NCBI RefSeq assembly: GCF_003254665.1
Contig: NZ_QHGY01000002.1
Span: 355,517 to 419,516, forward strand
DNA length: 64,000 nucleotides
Source: Billgrantia lactosivorans
GTDB lineage: Bacteria; Pseudomonadota; Gammaproteobacteria; Pseudomonadales; Halomonadaceae
Reading direction: 5' to 3'
The notes beneath the pieces are model-generated. The model was not told where the DNA came from, did no database searches, and worked only from the letters and a program-made list of their open reading frames with translations. Positions 46,181 to 55,739 of the stretch are shown one piece after another; position 1 is the stretch's first letter, and each line of letters opens with the position of its first letter. The position numbers were made by a program, and so were the translations under genes.

Positions 46181-47428
46181 GTGACCCTGGACGAACTCTA
46201 TCGCCGCGAGTATGGCCGCGTGCTGGCCAGCCTGATTCGCCGTTTCGGCCACTTCGAGCTGGCCGAGGATGCCGTGCAGGCGGCCTTCGAGGCGGCGATG
46301 GTGCAGTGGCCGGCCCAGGGCTGGCCGCCGAACCCGACCTCGTGGCTGATCGCCACTGCACGCCACAAGGTCGTCGACCAGTTGCGGCATCAGCAGATGC
46401 GCGAGCGCAAGGGCGACGAGCTGCGCCAGCACCTGGAACTGCTGCTCGATCAGGACCTCGAGGCCGAGCCGCGCGACAGCCTGCGCCTGATCTTCGCCTG
46501 CTGTCACCCGGCCCTGGCGCGACCCGCCCAGGTGGCACTGACGCTGCATACCCTGGGCGGGCTGCGTACCGAGGAGATCGCCCGCGCCTTCATGGTGCCG
46601 GTGCCGACCCTGGCCCAGCGGCTGGTGAGGGCCAAGGCCAAGATCCGCGATGCCGGCATTCCCTTCGAGGTGCCCGACGACGCGGCGCTGGGGGAGCGCC
46701 TGGAGTCGGTGCTGGCGGTGATCTACCTGATCTTCAACGAAGGCTATGCGGCCAGCTTCGGCGACGACTGGGTGCGCAGCGACCTCTGTGCCGAGGCGAT
46801 TCGCCTGGGGCGGATGCTGGTGCGGCTGCTGCCGGCGGAACGCGAGGCGCGTGGTCTGCTGGCGCTGATGCTGCTGCACCACTCCCGGCGCGACAGCCGT
46901 ACCGACGAGGTCGGCGACATCGTGCTGCTGGAGGAGCAGGATCGCACGCGCTGGAACGTCGACGAGATCGCCGAGGGCAGCGCCCATGTCGAGGTGGCGC
47001 TGCGTGGCGGCTCGTTCGGCCCCTACGCCGTGCAGGCCGCCATTGCCGCGCTGCATGCCCGGGCCGCGACAGCGGCGGAGACCGACTGGCGGCGTATCGC
47101 CGCGCTCTACAGCCTGCTCTACGCCGTTCAGCCCACCCCCGTGGTGGCGCTCAACCGGGCCGTGGCGATCGCCATGGCCGATGGGCTGGAAACGGGCCTC
47201 GAGCTGCTCGAGAAGATTTCCCTGCCCCACTACCACTTGCTGCCGGCGACGCGCGCCGACCTGCTGCGCCGGCTGGACCGCCACGCCGAGGCGGCGGTGC
47301 ACTACCGCGAGGCGCTGGCACTGGTCACGCACGACGCCGAGCGACGATTCCTCGAACGCCGCCTGGGCGAGGTGCAGGCCAGCGCCGCCGATGTCGATTT
47401 GCCGTTGGCTGGTTCGAAAGAGGGATGA
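46181..47428 (+). CDS. ECF42-type RNA polymerase sigma factor with long C-terminal extension
   Basis: A 415-residue sigma factor starting with GTG at 46181. Region 2 has [40 protein letters not shown]; region 4 has [20 protein letters not shown] and [15 protein letters not shown]. The C-terminal 230 residues (domain DUF6596/TPR-like, with [39 protein letters not shown]) are the ECF42 hallmark and are needed for activity in studied members. No anti-sigma gene is linked. It probably drives its own operon and a few unlinked DGPF genes (inference from family). The DUF1428 gene follows 43 bases later. Confidence 0.92.
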   Translation: MTLDELYRREYGRVLASLIRRFGHFELAEDAVQAAFEAAMVQWPAQGWPPNPTSWLIATARHKVVDQLRHQQMRERKGDELRQHLELLLDQDLEAEPRDSLRLIFACCHPALARPAQVALTLHTLGGLRTEEIARAFMVPVPTLAQRLVRAKAKIRDAGIPFEVPDDAALGERLESVLAVIYLIFNEGYAASFGDDWVRSDLCAEAIRLGRMLVRLLPAEREARGLLALMLLHHSRRDSRTDEVGDIVLLEEQDRTRWNVDEIAEGSAHVEVALRGGSFGPYAVQAAIAALHARAATAAETDWRRIAALYSLLYAVQPTPVVALNRAVAIAMADGLETGLELLEKISLPHYHLLPATRADLLRRLDRHAEAAVHYREALALVTHDAERRFLERRLGEVQASAADVDLPLAGSKEG

Positions 47429-47471
47429 GGCCTCTTGGCTATCCCAAGTTCATTACTCAGGAGAGATTCCC

Positions 47472-47834
47472 ATGAGCTACGTTGATGGTTTCGTCGTGCC
47501 GGTTCCCGAAGGGAACCTCGACGCTTACCTGGACATGGCCCGGCAAGCTGGCGAGATCTGGCGCGATCACGGCGCGCTGGAGTACGTGGAGTGCGTGGCT
47601 GATGACGTCCCGCCGGGAGAGCACACCTCCTTCCCGCTGAGCGTCAAGCTCGAACCGGGGGAGACGGTGATCTTCGCCTGGATCCTCTACGCCTCGCGCG
47701 AGGAGCGCGACCGCATCAATGCCAAGGTGATGGAGGACCCGCGCATGGCCGGCATGATGGATCCTGCGAACCATCCGTTCGATGGCAAGCGCATGATCTG
47801 GGGTGGGTTCCGCGAGGCGCTGAGGCTGCCCTAG
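47472..47834 (+). CDS. DUF1428 family protein (YbaA-like)
   Basis: A 120-residue protein starting MSYVDGFVVPVPEGNLDAYL at 47472, behind CAGGAGAG. The sequence follows the DUF1428 pattern to its end: WRDHGALEYVECVADDV, then VIFAWILYASREERDRINAK, PRMAGMMDPANHPFDGKRMI, WGGFREAL. The family has a dimeric alpha-beta-barrel fold like ABM and YCII proteins and no established reaction. Its place directly behind the ECF42 gene suggests it belongs to the same regulon. Its stop overlaps the convergent MgtC/DUF4010 stop by four bases. Confidence 0.88.
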   Translation: MSYVDGFVVPVPEGNLDAYLDMARQAGEIWRDHGALEYVECVADDVPPGEHTSFPLSVKLEPGETVIFAWILYASREERDRINAKVMEDPRMAGMMDPANHPFDGKRMIWGGFREALRLP

Positions 47835-49114
47835 CCCGGGGTCAGCCAGGCGACGCCAAGTCCCACCACCGCGGAAGCCAATGTCGGGCCGGCAATGCAG
47901 CGGGCCAGGCGAGCATTGCCGGCGCTGACCGACAGCACCACCTTGAACAGATTGTTGACCGAGGCTGCCAGCACGATGCCCTGCACGGCGGTGGAGAGTT
48001 CGATGGTGCTCGCCGCCATGCGGCTCAGCGACAGGGCAACGGCATGCACGTCCGCCATGCCGGAAACGGCGGCGAGCAGGTAGACGCCGGCATCGCCGAG
48101 CCAGGTGCGCAGCCACTCGCCCAGCACCATGACCACCGTCAGCAGGGCGCCGAGCAGCAGCGCGGCACGCAGCTCCAGCGGGTTCTGGGTCATCGGCCGG
48201 TCGGCCTTGAGGTCGCGGCGATGGCGGCGCCATAGCCACAGTGCCGGCAGAAAGAGCGTCACGCCCATGGCAGCGACCGGTGCCAACAGGCGCGGCAGCA
48301 GCGCGGGGCCGAGCAGGGCGGCATAGAGCAGCAGGCGCGGCAGCATGGTGCCGCAAGCCAGCAGGATGCCCGCGGCCAGCATCGGCGCGAGTTCCGGCTC
48401 GCGCTTCGATTGGCGGGCGTACTGCAGGGTCAGGGCGGTGGAGGAGGTGAGCCCGGCGAACAGCCCGGTGAACAGGATGCCCTTCTCGGTGCCGCCGAGG
48501 CGCACGGCGAAGTAGCCGACGAACGAGATCGAGGCGATCAGCACCACCAGCCACCAGATCTCCCGAGGATTGAGCACGCCGCCGGGGCCCATGTCCTCGT
48601 TGGGCAGCAGCGGCAGCATCACCACGCTGATCAGCAGCAGCTTGAGCCCGGCGTCGAGTTCGTTGGCCTGAAGCTTATTGAGCAGGCCGTGGATCTCACG
48701 CTTGTTGTCGAGGATCAGCGCCGTGACCACCGCGCAGGCCGTGGCCAGCCCAATGTCCACCGCCACCGCCAGGGCGCCGAAGCAGAAGGTCATCAGCAGC
48801 CCGATCAGCCCGGTGATGCTGTAGTCCTGGCTCTGCTCCAGGCGCGCCCGATAGCCCACCAGGGCGATGCACGCCACGGCCACGAGGATCAGCGGAAAGG
48901 CCCAGCGCGTGAGTACTTCCGACAGCAGGGCCGCCACGCCGCCGAACAGTCCCACCAGCGCGTGGGTACGTACCCCGGCGACCCGCTCGCCCCATTCCCG
49001 CTCGCGGGCGACCCAGCCGCGCTCGATACCGATCAGCGCGCCCAGCAGCAGCGCCACGGCCAGTTCGACGAGCCGTGTATTGGTGGCCAGAAACTCGCCG
49101 GCGACTTCCTCCAT
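47831..49114 (-). CDS. MgtC/SapB-DUF4010 membrane protein
   Basis: A 427-residue inner-membrane protein with about twelve hydrophobic helices. The start is MEEVAGEFLATNTRLVELAV at 49114. The first 140 residues form an MgtC/SapB domain (LLLGALIGIERGWVARERE, AGVRTHALVGLFGGVAALL, GLIGLLMTFCFGALAVAVDI). The rest is DUF4010 (GLFAGLTSSTALTLQYARQS, LAAVSGMADVHAVALSLSRM). Such fusions are common in proteobacteria. MgtC itself affects magnesium and ATP homeostasis, but the fusion's role is unknown. No Mg-responsive leader is visible upstream. Confidence 0.87.
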   Translation of the reverse strand: MEEVAGEFLATNTRLVELAVALLLGALIGIERGWVAREREWGERVAGVRTHALVGLFGGVAALLSEVLTRWAFPLILVAVACIALVGYRARLEQSQDYSITGLIGLLMTFCFGALAVAVDIGLATACAVVTALILDNKREIHGLLNKLQANELDAGLKLLLISVVMLPLLPNEDMGPGGVLNPREIWWLVVLIASISFVGYFAVRLGGTEKGILFTGLFAGLTSSTALTLQYARQSKREPELAPMLAAGILLACGTMLPRLLLYAALLGPALLPRLLAPVAAMGVTLFLPALWLWRRHRRDLKADRPMTQNPLELRAALLLGALLTVVMVLGEWLRTWLGDAGVYLLAAVSGMADVHAVALSLSRMAASTIELSTAVQGIVLAASVNNLFKVVLSVSAGNARLARCIAGPTLASAVVGLGVAWLTPG

Positions 49115-49268
49115 GGCATTTCCCTTCCCTGGAAAGCATGTTCCTAGCGTGGAACGCCGCACGGCTTCCGGCAAGCCCGCATGGCATCGGTCGGGCGAGG
49201 CATGGCATGGCGAGAAGGCGGTCGGGGTGCCATGCTGAAGACTGACTGCATGTGTGCGGGAGGGGCCG

Positions 49269-50141
49269 ATGCCGTTGCCCATTCGCTGGCGCTATCTGCT
49301 GTCGCTGCTGTGCGGTGCCGTGCTGCTGGCGGGCTCGCCGCTGGCGGACACACGTGAACTCGCCGCCGAGGTCGACGAGATGGTCGAGGTGGAAGTCGCC
49401 ACGGTGGGGCTGGCCGGCTTCGGCGGCCCGCCGGTGGTGCTGCTGCGAGAGCCGGGTGTGCGTGAGGTGATCCCGATCTTCATCGGCCCCAGCGAGGCGG
49501 GAGCCATCCTGCGCGGGCTGGCCGGCGAACGCCCGCCGCGGCCCATGACCCATGACCTGCTCGGCGACGTGCTGGGCGAGATCGACGTTACCCTGGAGCG
49601 GGTCTATGTCGATGCCATCATCGACAACACCTTCTTCGGCATGCTGGAGCTGAGCCTGCCAGGGGGTAAGGGGACGCTGCTCGTCGACAGCCGGCCCAGC
49701 GATGCCATTGCCCTGGCCATCCATGTGGGAGCGAGCATCCACGTCTCGCCGCAGGTGCTCGAGGCCGCCCGCAACATCGACTACGAAGGGCTGGACGAAC
49801 AAGTGGTGGTGGCGCTGGGCATCACCGTCACGCCGGCTACCGACGACCTGCGCGAGGCGCTGGACCTGCCGGATCGTCCCGGCGTGCTGGTCAGCGACGT
49901 GCGCGGGCCGGCGGCCGAGGCCGGCCTGCGCCCCGGCGCGCTGCTGATCGAGGTCAACGGCGAGGTACCCGTCACGCCGCTACGTTACCTCGAGCTGGTG
50001 CGTGATACCGCCGTGGACGAGGACGCCCACCTGCGCTACTGGCAGGAGGGCGAGGAGAGCGAGCTCGAGGTCACCACCGAGGTGCCTCCGCCACAGCCCG
50101 TGCCGCGGCTTCGCCATGACGTGCCCGGCATACGCACCTGA
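49269..50141 (+). CDS. Exported bifunctional-nuclease (BFN/DUF151) domain protein with PDZ domain
   Basis: A 290-residue protein starting at ATG 49269, behind GGGAGGGG. It has an apparent signal peptide MPLPIRWRYLLSLLCGAVLL ending near L-A-D-T. A BFN/DUF151 domain follows (about residues 40-185: VVLLREPGVREVIPIFIGPS, EAGAILRGL, PMTHDLLGDVL, VDSRPSDAIALAIHVGASIH). A PDZ-like domain then occupies about 195-275 (RPGVLVSDVRGPAAEAGLRP, GALLIEVNGEVP). BFN domains occur in plant and bacterial nucleases and are usually cytoplasmic. The export signal and PDZ module suggest an envelope role instead (inference). Confidence 0.75.
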   Translation: MPLPIRWRYLLSLLCGAVLLAGSPLADTRELAAEVDEMVEVEVATVGLAGFGGPPVVLLREPGVREVIPIFIGPSEAGAILRGLAGERPPRPMTHDLLGDVLGEIDVTLERVYVDAIIDNTFFGMLELSLPGGKGTLLVDSRPSDAIALAIHVGASIHVSPQVLEAARNIDYEGLDEQVVVALGITVTPATDDLREALDLPDRPGVLVSDVRGPAAEAGLRPGALLIEVNGEVPVTPLRYLELVRDTAVDEDAHLRYWQEGEESELEVTTEVPPPQPVPRLRHDVPGIRT

Positions 50142-50197
50142 TCGCGGTACCCAAGGCAAGCGAGGAGCGGCCGGCCCCTGGCTGGCCGCTGGTTGTT

Positions 50198-51964
50198 TCA
50201 GAACGTTTCCCACTCCTCCTCGGCGGCGGGCGACGCTTGTGCCTTGCGCGGCCTGGGGTCCGCGGCGGGGCGCGGCAGCGCGGCGGGCCGGGCCGCAGGA
50301 GCGCCCCGTTGCTGCGTCTTCGGTTGTGAGGCCCCATCCTCTCCAAGGACGAAGGTTCCGATCAGGTCGCCGAGGTGCTGCGCGTGGCGGCGCATCTCGG
50401 TGGCGGCGGTGGAGGTCTGCTGCACCATGGCGGCATTCTGTTGGGTCATGGTGTCCATCTCGGCCACGGCGGTGTTGATCTGGCCGATGCCAGCGTTCTG
50501 CTCACGTGCGCCGGCGCTGATCTCGGCGATCACGTCGCTGACCCGCGCCACGCTGGAGACGATCTCCTGCATGGTGGCGCCGGCACGCTGGACGATCTCG
50601 CTGCCGTCGCGGGCGTGGGCCACGGAGGTGTTGATCAGGTCACGGATCTCCTTGGCGGCTTCGCCGGAGCGGCTGGCCAGGGTACGGACTTCCTGGGCGA
50701 CCACGGCGAAGCCGCGGCCGTGCTCGCCGGCGCGTGCCGCTTCCACCGAGGCGTTGAGCGCCAGGATGTTGGTCTGGAAGGCGATGCCGTCGATCAGGCC
50801 GACGATCTCGGCGATGCGGCTCGACGAGGCGTCGATATCGGCCATGGTGCGTTCGACCCGCTGCATGGCGCTCTCCCCGTCGCGGGCGACCTGGGAGGTG
50901 GCCACCACCAGTTGGTTGGCCTGTTCGGCGGACTCGGTGCTGTGGTTCACCGTGGCGGTGATCTCCTCCATCGAGGCGGAGGTCTCCTGCAGGTTGGCGG
51001 CAGCCTGCTCGGTGCGGGTGGCGAGCTCGTCGCTGCCCTGGGCGATCTCCTCGGCGGCCTGGTTCACGCTGGCGGTGCTGCGGCGCACGTCGCGCAGGGT
51101 GTCCTGCATGCGCGAGACGAAGGCGTTGAACTGGCTCGCCAGTTCGCCGATCTCGTCGCGGCTCTCGACCTTCAGCCGGCGGGTCAGGTCGCCCTGCCCC
51201 TTGGCGATGTCGCGCATGGCCTCGGCGGTGCGGCGGATCGGGCGCACGGTACGGCGCACCAGCCAGATCGATACGACCGCCACGCCGACGAACAGGCCCA
51301 GACCCAGCAATGACGAGGCCAGAATGGACTGGCGCAGTTCGCTGGCTGCCTGAGACCGGGCGCTGGCCATGGCGGCATCGATTTCAGTGGCATAGACGCC
51401 AGCGCCGATCATCCAGCCCAGCTCCGGCACGTTCGCCGCGTAGGAGTACTTGGGCTCGACGGTCCCTGTGCTCGGATGCTCCCAGGGGTACTCATAGAAG
51501 TCACCGCCTCGCTGCGCCGCTGCAATCAGGTCCTGAAGGATGTACGAGCCATCCGGGGCCTGCAGGTCCCACATGTTAGTGCCTTCGCGCTCGGGCATCG
51601 GCGCGGTCACCACGTTGAGCCCGTCGTAGCCATAGGCGAAGACGTAGTTGCCGCCTTCGAATTTGATGGCACGCAGAATCTCGGCGGCACGTTCACTTCG
51701 CTCGGCGTCGCTGAGGTCGCTGGCTTGCAGGATGGGTTCGATGGCGGTGTGGGCGCTCTCGACCACGTCACGTACCCCTGCCTTGCGGGTATCGATGAGC
51801 AGTTGACGCTGTTGCTCCAGATTGGCCCGGCTGTCCTGGATGCGGGTATAGGCATCGATGACCACCAGGCTGAGGGTGGTCAGCAACAGGGGTAGTAGAA
51901 CCAGGAGCAGAAGGCGAGCCTGGAGCCTCAAGGAGAATGAGGCCGTGGGAACCGATGCGTGCAT
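50198..51964 (-). CDS. Methyl-accepting chemotaxis protein with periplasmic sCache domain
   Basis: A 588-residue chemoreceptor. TM1 is at about residues 17-37. A single-Cache (sCache_2) periplasmic domain follows (about 45-185: [54 protein letters not shown]), then TM2 near 200-220 and a HAMP domain. The signalling tip is [20 protein letters not shown] and [16 protein letters not shown]. It ends E-E-W-E-T-F, matching the xWxxF tether that recruits CheR and CheB. sCache receptors of this type often sense organic acids, but the ligand is unknown. A sigma-28-like promoter precedes it. Confidence 0.92.
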   Translation of the reverse strand: MHASVPTASFSLRLQARLLLLVLLPLLLTTLSLVVIDAYTRIQDSRANLEQQRQLLIDTRKAGVRDVVESAHTAIEPILQASDLSDAERSERAAEILRAIKFEGGNYVFAYGYDGLNVVTAPMPEREGTNMWDLQAPDGSYILQDLIAAAQRGGDFYEYPWEHPSTGTVEPKYSYAANVPELGWMIGAGVYATEIDAAMASARSQAASELRQSILASSLLGLGLFVGVAVVSIWLVRRTVRPIRRTAEAMRDIAKGQGDLTRRLKVESRDEIGELASQFNAFVSRMQDTLRDVRRSTASVNQAAEEIAQGSDELATRTEQAAANLQETSASMEEITATVNHSTESAEQANQLVVATSQVARDGESAMQRVERTMADIDASSSRIAEIVGLIDGIAFQTNILALNASVEAARAGEHGRGFAVVAQEVRTLASRSGEAAKEIRDLINTSVAHARDGSEIVQRAGATMQEIVSSVARVSDVIAEISAGAREQNAGIGQINTAVAEMDTMTQQNAAMVQQTSTAATEMRRHAQHLGDLIGTFVLGEDGASQPKTQQRGAPAARPAALPRPAADPRPRKAQASPAAEEEWETF

Positions 51965-52016
51965 TGCGAAACCTCGAAGAAAGGAAGTGTACTGATACGC
52001 TCGTAAGCACTTACTA

Positions 52017-52043
52017 ACTTCGGCCGATTTCTACAATTCTTTA
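52017..52043 (-). promoter_or_regulatory. Sigma-28 (FliA) type promoter of the sCache chemoreceptor
   Basis: On the minus strand, TAAAGAAT, eleven bases, then GCCGAAGT match the flagellar consensus TAAAGTTT-N11-GCCGATAA in spacing and in the key TAAA and GCCG-A positions. It lies about 53 bases upstream of the receptor start codon. Chemoreceptor genes are commonly FliA-dependent. Confidence 0.55.
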
Positions 52044-52111
52044 GGTCATCCTGACGCTCCGTGACTACGACGTTCGTTGGGTAGTGACCTCGTGGGGGCG
52101 TACGAATCGTG

Positions 52112-52204
52112 TCAGGGGGTATCGCGCAGACGGGTCAGTCCCTTCTGGGCGGTGGAGGCGACCCGCCGGCCGCTGCGGTCGTAGATGCTGCCGCGGGCGA
52201 AAGC
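52112..52204 (-). pseudogene. Partial copy of the tesB 3' end
   Basis: The minus strand reads FARGSIYDRSGRRVASTAQK, then GLTRLRDTP and a stop at 52112. This is the C-terminus of acyl-CoA thioesterase II, closely similar to the end of the intact tesB at 54297-54390 (FARGSIYDRDGRLVASTAQE, GLTRLRE). Nothing of the rest of the gene is present. Homology breaks off at about 52204, where AT-rich sequence and the next chemoreceptor gene begin. Confidence 0.8.
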
Positions 52205-52510
52205 ATCAGCGTGCCACGACGTACCCGGTATTCGAATGCAATAAGCATGGAATATGCTTCTTTATCCTGCTGAATTCAAATTATAATTAACCAATTTATT
52301 CTAAAGTCGGTTCGCTATCGGCCGCTATAGGTATAGAGGCTCGCTGATATTTCTTACGGAAAATATTTTATCAGGGTTTTCCTGAGAGCGATCTTGCTGC
52401 CACTAGTGTGACGTTGATGTTATGAGCGAAACGCTTCCTGCTGGGGGGATGGCTCACTTAAAGAGAAAGTTGCCGGCGATATGTGCTAATGCATCGATGC
52501 GGAGGCGTCA
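52205..52510. other. AT-rich leader region of the second chemoreceptor gene
   Basis: About 300 bases with no gene. Composition is far more AT-rich than the flanks, especially 52250-52380. It should hold the promoter of the chemoreceptor at 52511. TAAA at 52459 and GGCGATAT at 52475 resemble sigma-28 elements but are spaced three bases too closely. Confidence 0.55.
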
Positions 52511-54223
52511 ATGAATATAACCATCAAAGCAAAGCTGATCCTGTTCAGTATCTTGTTTCTTGCGATTCTTGTTGTCGTCAGCGGATTTGGTCTGAATGGC
52601 ATGAATAACAGTAACCGTGCCATACAGACCATATACGATGACCGGCTCATGGCTACGCGGCAGCTAACTCGAATCGACGAACTCATGCGCGCGAATATCA
52701 TAGCCATGAGCCAGTTCGTGCTGAGCGATCCAAACCTGGAACTAGAAAGCAGCGGGGCACGATCGTTTAGCGACTTGCAGTCTCTTGTCGAGCATAACAT
52801 CGAGGAAATAGGAACAATCTGGCAGCGCTTCAGGGCTACCGAGCAGTCGGAAGAGGGAGGTCAGCTTGCCGATGCGTTCCAAAGGAACCGGGGAGAGTTC
52901 GTTACCTCTGGCCTTCAATTGGCGATGAGCCATTACGCCGAAGGCGACTACCAGGCCGGCCATCGGGCCTATCAGGAGCAGGTGCTGCCGCTGTTTCAGG
53001 AGGCTAACGATGTGGCCCATGAACTCATCGACCTGCAGGAGCAGCTTGCCCTTGAAGAGTACCATAGTGCCCTGGATCTCTATGTCATTGAGCGTAATCT
53101 GATCATTGGTGCTTTTCTTTTTGCCTTGCTCGCCTCTACAGGGATGAGCTGGTGGCTAATTCGTTCTATCGGCCAGCCGCTCCGGCGGATGATGGATTAC
53201 TTCGCTCTCATGGCAAAGGGAAAACTGGACCAACACATCGAGACAGGGACGAAGGATGAGGTGGGGCTTGCCCTGCGTGCGCTTGCATCCATGCAGGACC
53301 AGCAGTGCAAGCTCATCGTTTCCATTCAACAGTCAGCGGACAGTATCGCCACCGGCTCCAGACAGATTGCCTCGGGCAATATCGACCTCTCCCAGCGAAC
53401 AGAGGAGCAGGCCTCGAGCCTTCAGGAAACGGCAACCAGCATGGAGGAGGTCGCCGCCACGGTGAAGCAGAACACGGAACATGCGGAGCAGGGGAACCAG
53501 CTGACTAGCGAGGTGAACAAGAGTGCCGAGATGGGCGGCGAGAAGGCCGAGCTGGTGGCGGGAAAGATGAAAGAGCTCAATGCGAGCTCGGAGAAAATCA
53601 GTGGCATCATCGAAGTCATCAATGGCATAGCGTTTCAGACCAATATTCTGGCACTCAATGCCTCCGTGGAGGCGGCTCGTGCCGGTGAGCAGGGGCGCGG
53701 CTTTGCCGTGGTGGCACAGGAGGTACGTAACCTTGCTCAGCGCTGTGCCGATGCGGCTCAGGAAATCCAGTCACGCGTCGATCTGAACGCGGAGATCGTC
53801 AGGGAGGGTAGCCTGCTGGTCGATGAGGCGGGCGCGGCGATGGAGGCGATTGGAGCAGGCGTGAAGCGGGTGTCGGCGCTGATGGATGAGGTGGCGAGAG
53901 GTTCCCATGAGCAGAATTCTGCCGTCGAGCAGGTCAGCGTGGCCGTGAACCAGATGGATCGGGTAACCCAGGACAATGCCGCCCTAGTCGAGCAGACCGC
54001 CAATGCCTCGGCTGCGCTTGAGCAACAGGCCCGGGAGCTAAGCGAGGCAGTGGCATTCTTCAAGATCGGGCAGAACGATACATCTCCGGCACATATGCCG
54101 AGCGTTCAGAGCACTTCCTCCACAGGCGATGCGCCAGCCCTGACCCAGTCGCCGGCGTCGTCTAGCAGCCCCCGGCAGAACCCGGCCGGTCGCCACCTGG
54201 AACCGGAATGGGACAGCTTCTGA
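52511..54223 (+). CDS. Methyl-accepting chemotaxis protein, Tar/Tsr-like four-helix-bundle type
   Basis: A 570-residue receptor. TM1 ([19 protein letters not shown]) is at about residues 11-29. The periplasmic four-helix-bundle (4HB_MCP) domain spans about 30-190. TM2 ([20 protein letters not shown]) is near 198-217, followed by HAMP. The signalling tip has [36 protein letters not shown]. Two methylation-helix blocks with [11 protein letters not shown] are clear. It ends E-W-D-S-F, a CheR/CheB tether. Codon use in the N-terminal half is noticeably less GC-biased than in neighbouring genes. It stands between a tesB fragment and the intact tesB, suggesting insertion. Confidence 0.92.
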   Translation: MNITIKAKLILFSILFLAILVVVSGFGLNGMNNSNRAIQTIYDDRLMATRQLTRIDELMRANIIAMSQFVLSDPNLELESSGARSFSDLQSLVEHNIEEIGTIWQRFRATEQSEEGGQLADAFQRNRGEFVTSGLQLAMSHYAEGDYQAGHRAYQEQVLPLFQEANDVAHELIDLQEQLALEEYHSALDLYVIERNLIIGAFLFALLASTGMSWWLIRSIGQPLRRMMDYFALMAKGKLDQHIETGTKDEVGLALRALASMQDQQCKLIVSIQQSADSIATGSRQIASGNIDLSQRTEEQASSLQETATSMEEVAATVKQNTEHAEQGNQLTSEVNKSAEMGGEKAELVAGKMKELNASSEKISGIIEVINGIAFQTNILALNASVEAARAGEQGRGFAVVAQEVRNLAQRCADAAQEIQSRVDLNAEIVREGSLLVDEAGAAMEAIGAGVKRVSALMDEVARGSHEQNSAVEQVSVAVNQMDRVTQDNAALVEQTANASAALEQQARELSEAVAFFKIGQNDTSPAHMPSVQSTSSTGDAPALTQSPASSSSPRQNPAGRHLEPEWDSF

Positions 54224-54296
54224 CAAGCCTCCAGCGGGCGCTTCCGAAATGAAGGAGCGTCCGTCCTCTCTTCCAGATCCCGCTTCTTCGGGGTCA

Positions 54297-55109
54297 TTAC
54301 TCGCGTAGCCTCGTCAGCCCCTCCTGGGCGGTGGAGGCGACCAGCCTGCCATCCCGGTCGTAGATACTGCCGCGGGCGAAGCCGCGGGCGCCGCCTGCCC
54401 AGGGGCTGTCCATGTCGTAGAGCAGCCAGTCGTTGACACGGACATCGTGGTGGAACCACAGCGCATGGTCGAGGCTGGCGATCTGCAGCCTGGGGTCGCG
54501 GAAGGTGATGCCATGCGGCACCAGGGCGGTGGTGAGCAGGTTGAAGTCGGAGCTGTAGGCCAGCAGGTAGCGGTGCAGGGCGGGATCGTCGGGCAGCTCG
54601 CCGGTGAGGCGGAACCACAGCCGCTTGCGCGAGGGCTGGCCCGGCTCGGCCTCGTCGCCGAGGTGCAGGAATTCGATGGGGTGGCCGGGAAAGCGCTCCA
54701 GGCGGGCGCTCGGATCCTGGGCCAAGTCTTCGGGGCTTGTCAGGGTGGGCACCATCTGGTGGGTCATTCCCGCTTCGCGGCCGTGGAAGGAGGCGCTGCA
54801 GAAGAAGATGGGGCGCCCCTTCTGGATGGCCGTGACGCGCCGGGTGGTAAAGCTGCCGCCGTCGCGCACGGCGTCGACCTGATAGACTACCGGGCGATGG
54901 GGGTCGCCGGGGCGCAGGAAATAGCCATGCAGGGAGTGCGCCTGGCGGCTGGCATCCACCGTGTGGGTGGCGGCCGACAGCGCCTGGCCGAGCACCTGCC
55001 CGCCGAACAGCTGCGGCAGGCCGAGGTCCTGGCTGCGGCCGCGGAACAGGTTCTCCTCGATCTCTTCCAGGCCAAGCAGGGCGACGAGCTCGTTCAGGGC
55101 ATCGGTCAT
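54297..55109 (-). CDS. tesB: Acyl-CoA thioesterase II
   Basis: A 270-residue double hot-dog thioesterase starting MTDALNELVALLGLEEIEEN at 55109, behind GGGAG. N-terminal blocks are LFGGQVLGQALSAATHTVDA and SLHGYFLRPGDPHRPVVYQV; C-terminal ones are SDFNLLTTALVPHG, LQIASLDHALWFHHDVRVND, WLLYDMDSPWAGGARGFARG. The Asp of S-L-D-H-A, Thr and Gln form the TesB catalytic triad in the family. It hydrolyses medium and long acyl-CoAs. A second copy of its last 30 codons lies 2.1 kb downstream, beyond the chemoreceptor gene. Confidence 0.93.
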   Translation of the reverse strand: MTDALNELVALLGLEEIEENLFRGRSQDLGLPQLFGGQVLGQALSAATHTVDASRQAHSLHGYFLRPGDPHRPVVYQVDAVRDGGSFTTRRVTAIQKGRPIFFCSASFHGREAGMTHQMVPTLTSPEDLAQDPSARLERFPGHPIEFLHLGDEAEPGQPSRKRLWFRLTGELPDDPALHRYLLAYSSDFNLLTTALVPHGITFRDPRLQIASLDHALWFHHDVRVNDWLLYDMDSPWAGGARGFARGSIYDRDGRLVASTAQEGLTRLRE

Positions 55110-55172
55110 GGGGGGCTCCCTCGGGCGTATCATACGGTTGTTTCAGGCCACAGCATAACGGAGTCCGTGCCG

Positions 55173-55664
55173 ATGCGCAGTGACGAATTCTACATGCACC
55201 GGGCGCTCGACCAAGCCCGCGAGGGGCTGGCCGCCGGCGAAGTGCCGGTGGGGGCGGTTGTCGTGGATGCTGCGGGCGAGGTCGTCGGCGTCGGCTACAA
55301 TGCGCCGATCTCCCAGCACGACCCCAGCGGCCACGCCGAGATCCGCGCGCTGCGCGATGCCGCCGGCCGGCTGGGCAACTACCGCCTCGATGGCTGCACC
55401 CTCTACGTCACCCTGGAACCCTGCCTGATGTGTACCGGGGCGATCATTCATGCGCGCATTGCCCGGCTGGTCTATGGCGCCGCCGAGCCGCGGACCGGCA
55501 TGGTGGAGTCGAAGGCCAACCTGTTCGCCCAGCCCTGGCACCACCATCGAGTCGAGGTGGAAGGGGGGATTCTCGCCGCGCGGGCGGCGCGGCTGCTCAA
55601 GGCCTTCTTCGAGGCCCGGCGCGAGCGCGGCGAAGCCTCGTCTGGCCTTCTCGACGGGGGCTAA
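55173..55664 (+). CDS. tadA: tRNA-specific adenosine deaminase TadA
   Basis: A 163-residue deaminase starting MRSDEFYMHRALDQAREGLA at 55173, with GGAG nine bases upstream. The zinc site is HAEIRALRDAA (His and catalytic Glu) and TLEPCLMCTGAIIHARI (two Cys). The N-P-I-type loop appears as GYNAPISQHDPSGHAE and the C-terminal helix as LFAQPWHHHRVEVEGGILAA. TadA converts adenosine to inosine at the wobble position of tRNA-Arg(ACG) and is essential in most bacteria. It is divergent from tesB, with 63 bases between the starts. Confidence 0.93.
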   Translation: MRSDEFYMHRALDQAREGLAAGEVPVGAVVVDAAGEVVGVGYNAPISQHDPSGHAEIRALRDAAGRLGNYRLDGCTLYVTLEPCLMCTGAIIHARIARLVYGAAEPRTGMVESKANLFAQPWHHHRVEVEGGILAARAARLLKAFFEARRERGEASSGLLDGG

Positions 55665-55739
55665 GTCCGGCAGCGGGGGCGAGGCCGCGATGGCCTGGCA
55701 GGCGAGCAGGGCGGCATGGCGATGCCTGGGCGCGCGCTG

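Noticed and set aside
52459..52482. Sigma-28 promoter upstream of the second chemoreceptor
   Set aside because: TAAA and GGCGATAT are present, but the spacer is three bases too short compared with the consensus that the other receptor's promoter follows.
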